A DNA stretch of 6,503 nucleotides from an uncultured Ardenticatenia bacterium (GTDB taxonomy: Bacteria > Chloroflexota > Anaerolineae > Promineifilales > Promineifilaceae): contig CALLZA010000155.1 of assembly GCA_937858165.1 (NCBI GenBank), forward strand, positions 1-6,503, in the 5' to 3' direction. Each line of letters begins with the position of its first letter. Positions within the stretch are counted from its first letter, which is position 1. The position numbers were made by a program, and so were the translations under genes. This document shows, piece by piece, positions 6,363 to 6,503 of the stretch. Under the pieces are notes generated by a model. The model had not been told where the DNA came from, searched no databases, and worked only from the letters and a program-made list of their open reading frames with translations.

Positions 6363-6428
6363 CTGTCTCTTATACACATCTCCGAGCCCACGAGACCGTA
6401 CTAGATCTCGTATGCCGTCTTCTGCTTG
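6363..6428. other. Illumina Nextera P7 adapter, i7 index and mosaic end
   Basis: Positions 6363-6381 are the reverse-complement Tn5 mosaic end CTGTCTCTTATACACATCT. The rest of the Nextera read-2 adapter follows (6382-6396), then an i7 index CGTACTAG (6397-6404) and the P7 sequence (6405-6428). Genomic sequence ends at 6362. The adapter is in frame with the M23 gene and falsely extends its reading frame. Confidence 0.98.
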
Positions 6429-6503
6429 AAACAAAAAACAATACAGAATTGTGTGATACACAGAAAGGCATACCATCAACGCACTATCGGTCGTACGCAA
6501 ATA
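6429..6503. other. Non-genomic tail beyond the P7 adapter
   Basis: This sequence lies outside the P7 end, starts A-rich and shows no coding or structural signal. It is read-through noise or sequencer error extended by the assembler. It should be trimmed and not annotated. Confidence 0.85.

Noticed and set aside
102..6381. 19-bp terminal inverted repeats suggesting a composite transposon
   Set aside because: They are the Tn5 mosaic ends of the library adapters, each followed outward by index and flow-cell sequences, with no target duplication.
6336..6429. Plus-strand peptides ending in SLIHISEPTRPY and LLYTSPSPRD
   Set aside because: Both are translations of the mosaic end and P7 adapter that recur as contaminants in protein databases.
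6363..6500. Apparent N-terminal extension of the M23 protein
   Set aside because: The peptide encoded here (including RDLVRSRGLGDVYKR) is the well-known translation of Nextera adapter sequence and is not biological.

Overview
The window is one stretch of GC-rich bacterial chromosome (121-6362) bounded on both sides by complete Illumina Nextera adapters (51-120 and 6363-6428), with noisy read-through beyond them (1-50 and 6429-6503). The outer ~120 and ~141 bases are library artefact, and both genomic ends are arbitrary cut points.

The organism is probably a Chloroflexota bacterium, perhaps of the Anaerolineae/Caldilineae type. This is inferred from the combination of a long two-domain L25 with an acidic tail, a PMT/GT39-type glycosyltransferase with an HHHPDER loop, an MFS/spermidine-synthase-like fusion, a Lit-type (DUF1461) membrane protein, and a secreted M23 peptidase with a Thr/Pro-rich linker. 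No rRNA or other phylogenetic marker confirms it.

Layout: a leader region (121-373) carries a good sigma70-type promoter (174-201) and two potential RNA stem-loops. It precedes rplY, encoding ribosomal protein L25/TL5 (374-1018). Three membrane-protein genes follow on the same strand at short spacing: a polyprenyl-phosphate-dependent glycosyltransferase (1027-3045), a membrane-anchored spermidine-synthase-fold protein (3091-4674), and a Lit-like lipoprotein transacylase candidate (4688-5374). Gaps of 8, 45 and 13 bases suggest a single transcription unit. A 23-bp stem-loop overlapping the last stop codon probably closes it. The last gene (5433-6362) runs convergently and encodes a secreted M23 metallopeptidase whose N-terminus was lost at the adapter junction.

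Functionally the region mixes one translation protein with envelope functions: sugar transfer, possible lipoprotein acyl remodelling and wall-peptide cleavage. No CRISPR, phage, toxin-antitoxin or defence genes are visible. The most interesting points are a perfect 17-bp palindrome embedded in frame inside the glycosyltransferase gene, the related hairpin at the operon end, the structured rplY leader, and altered active-site residues in the spermidine-synthase-like and M23 proteins.
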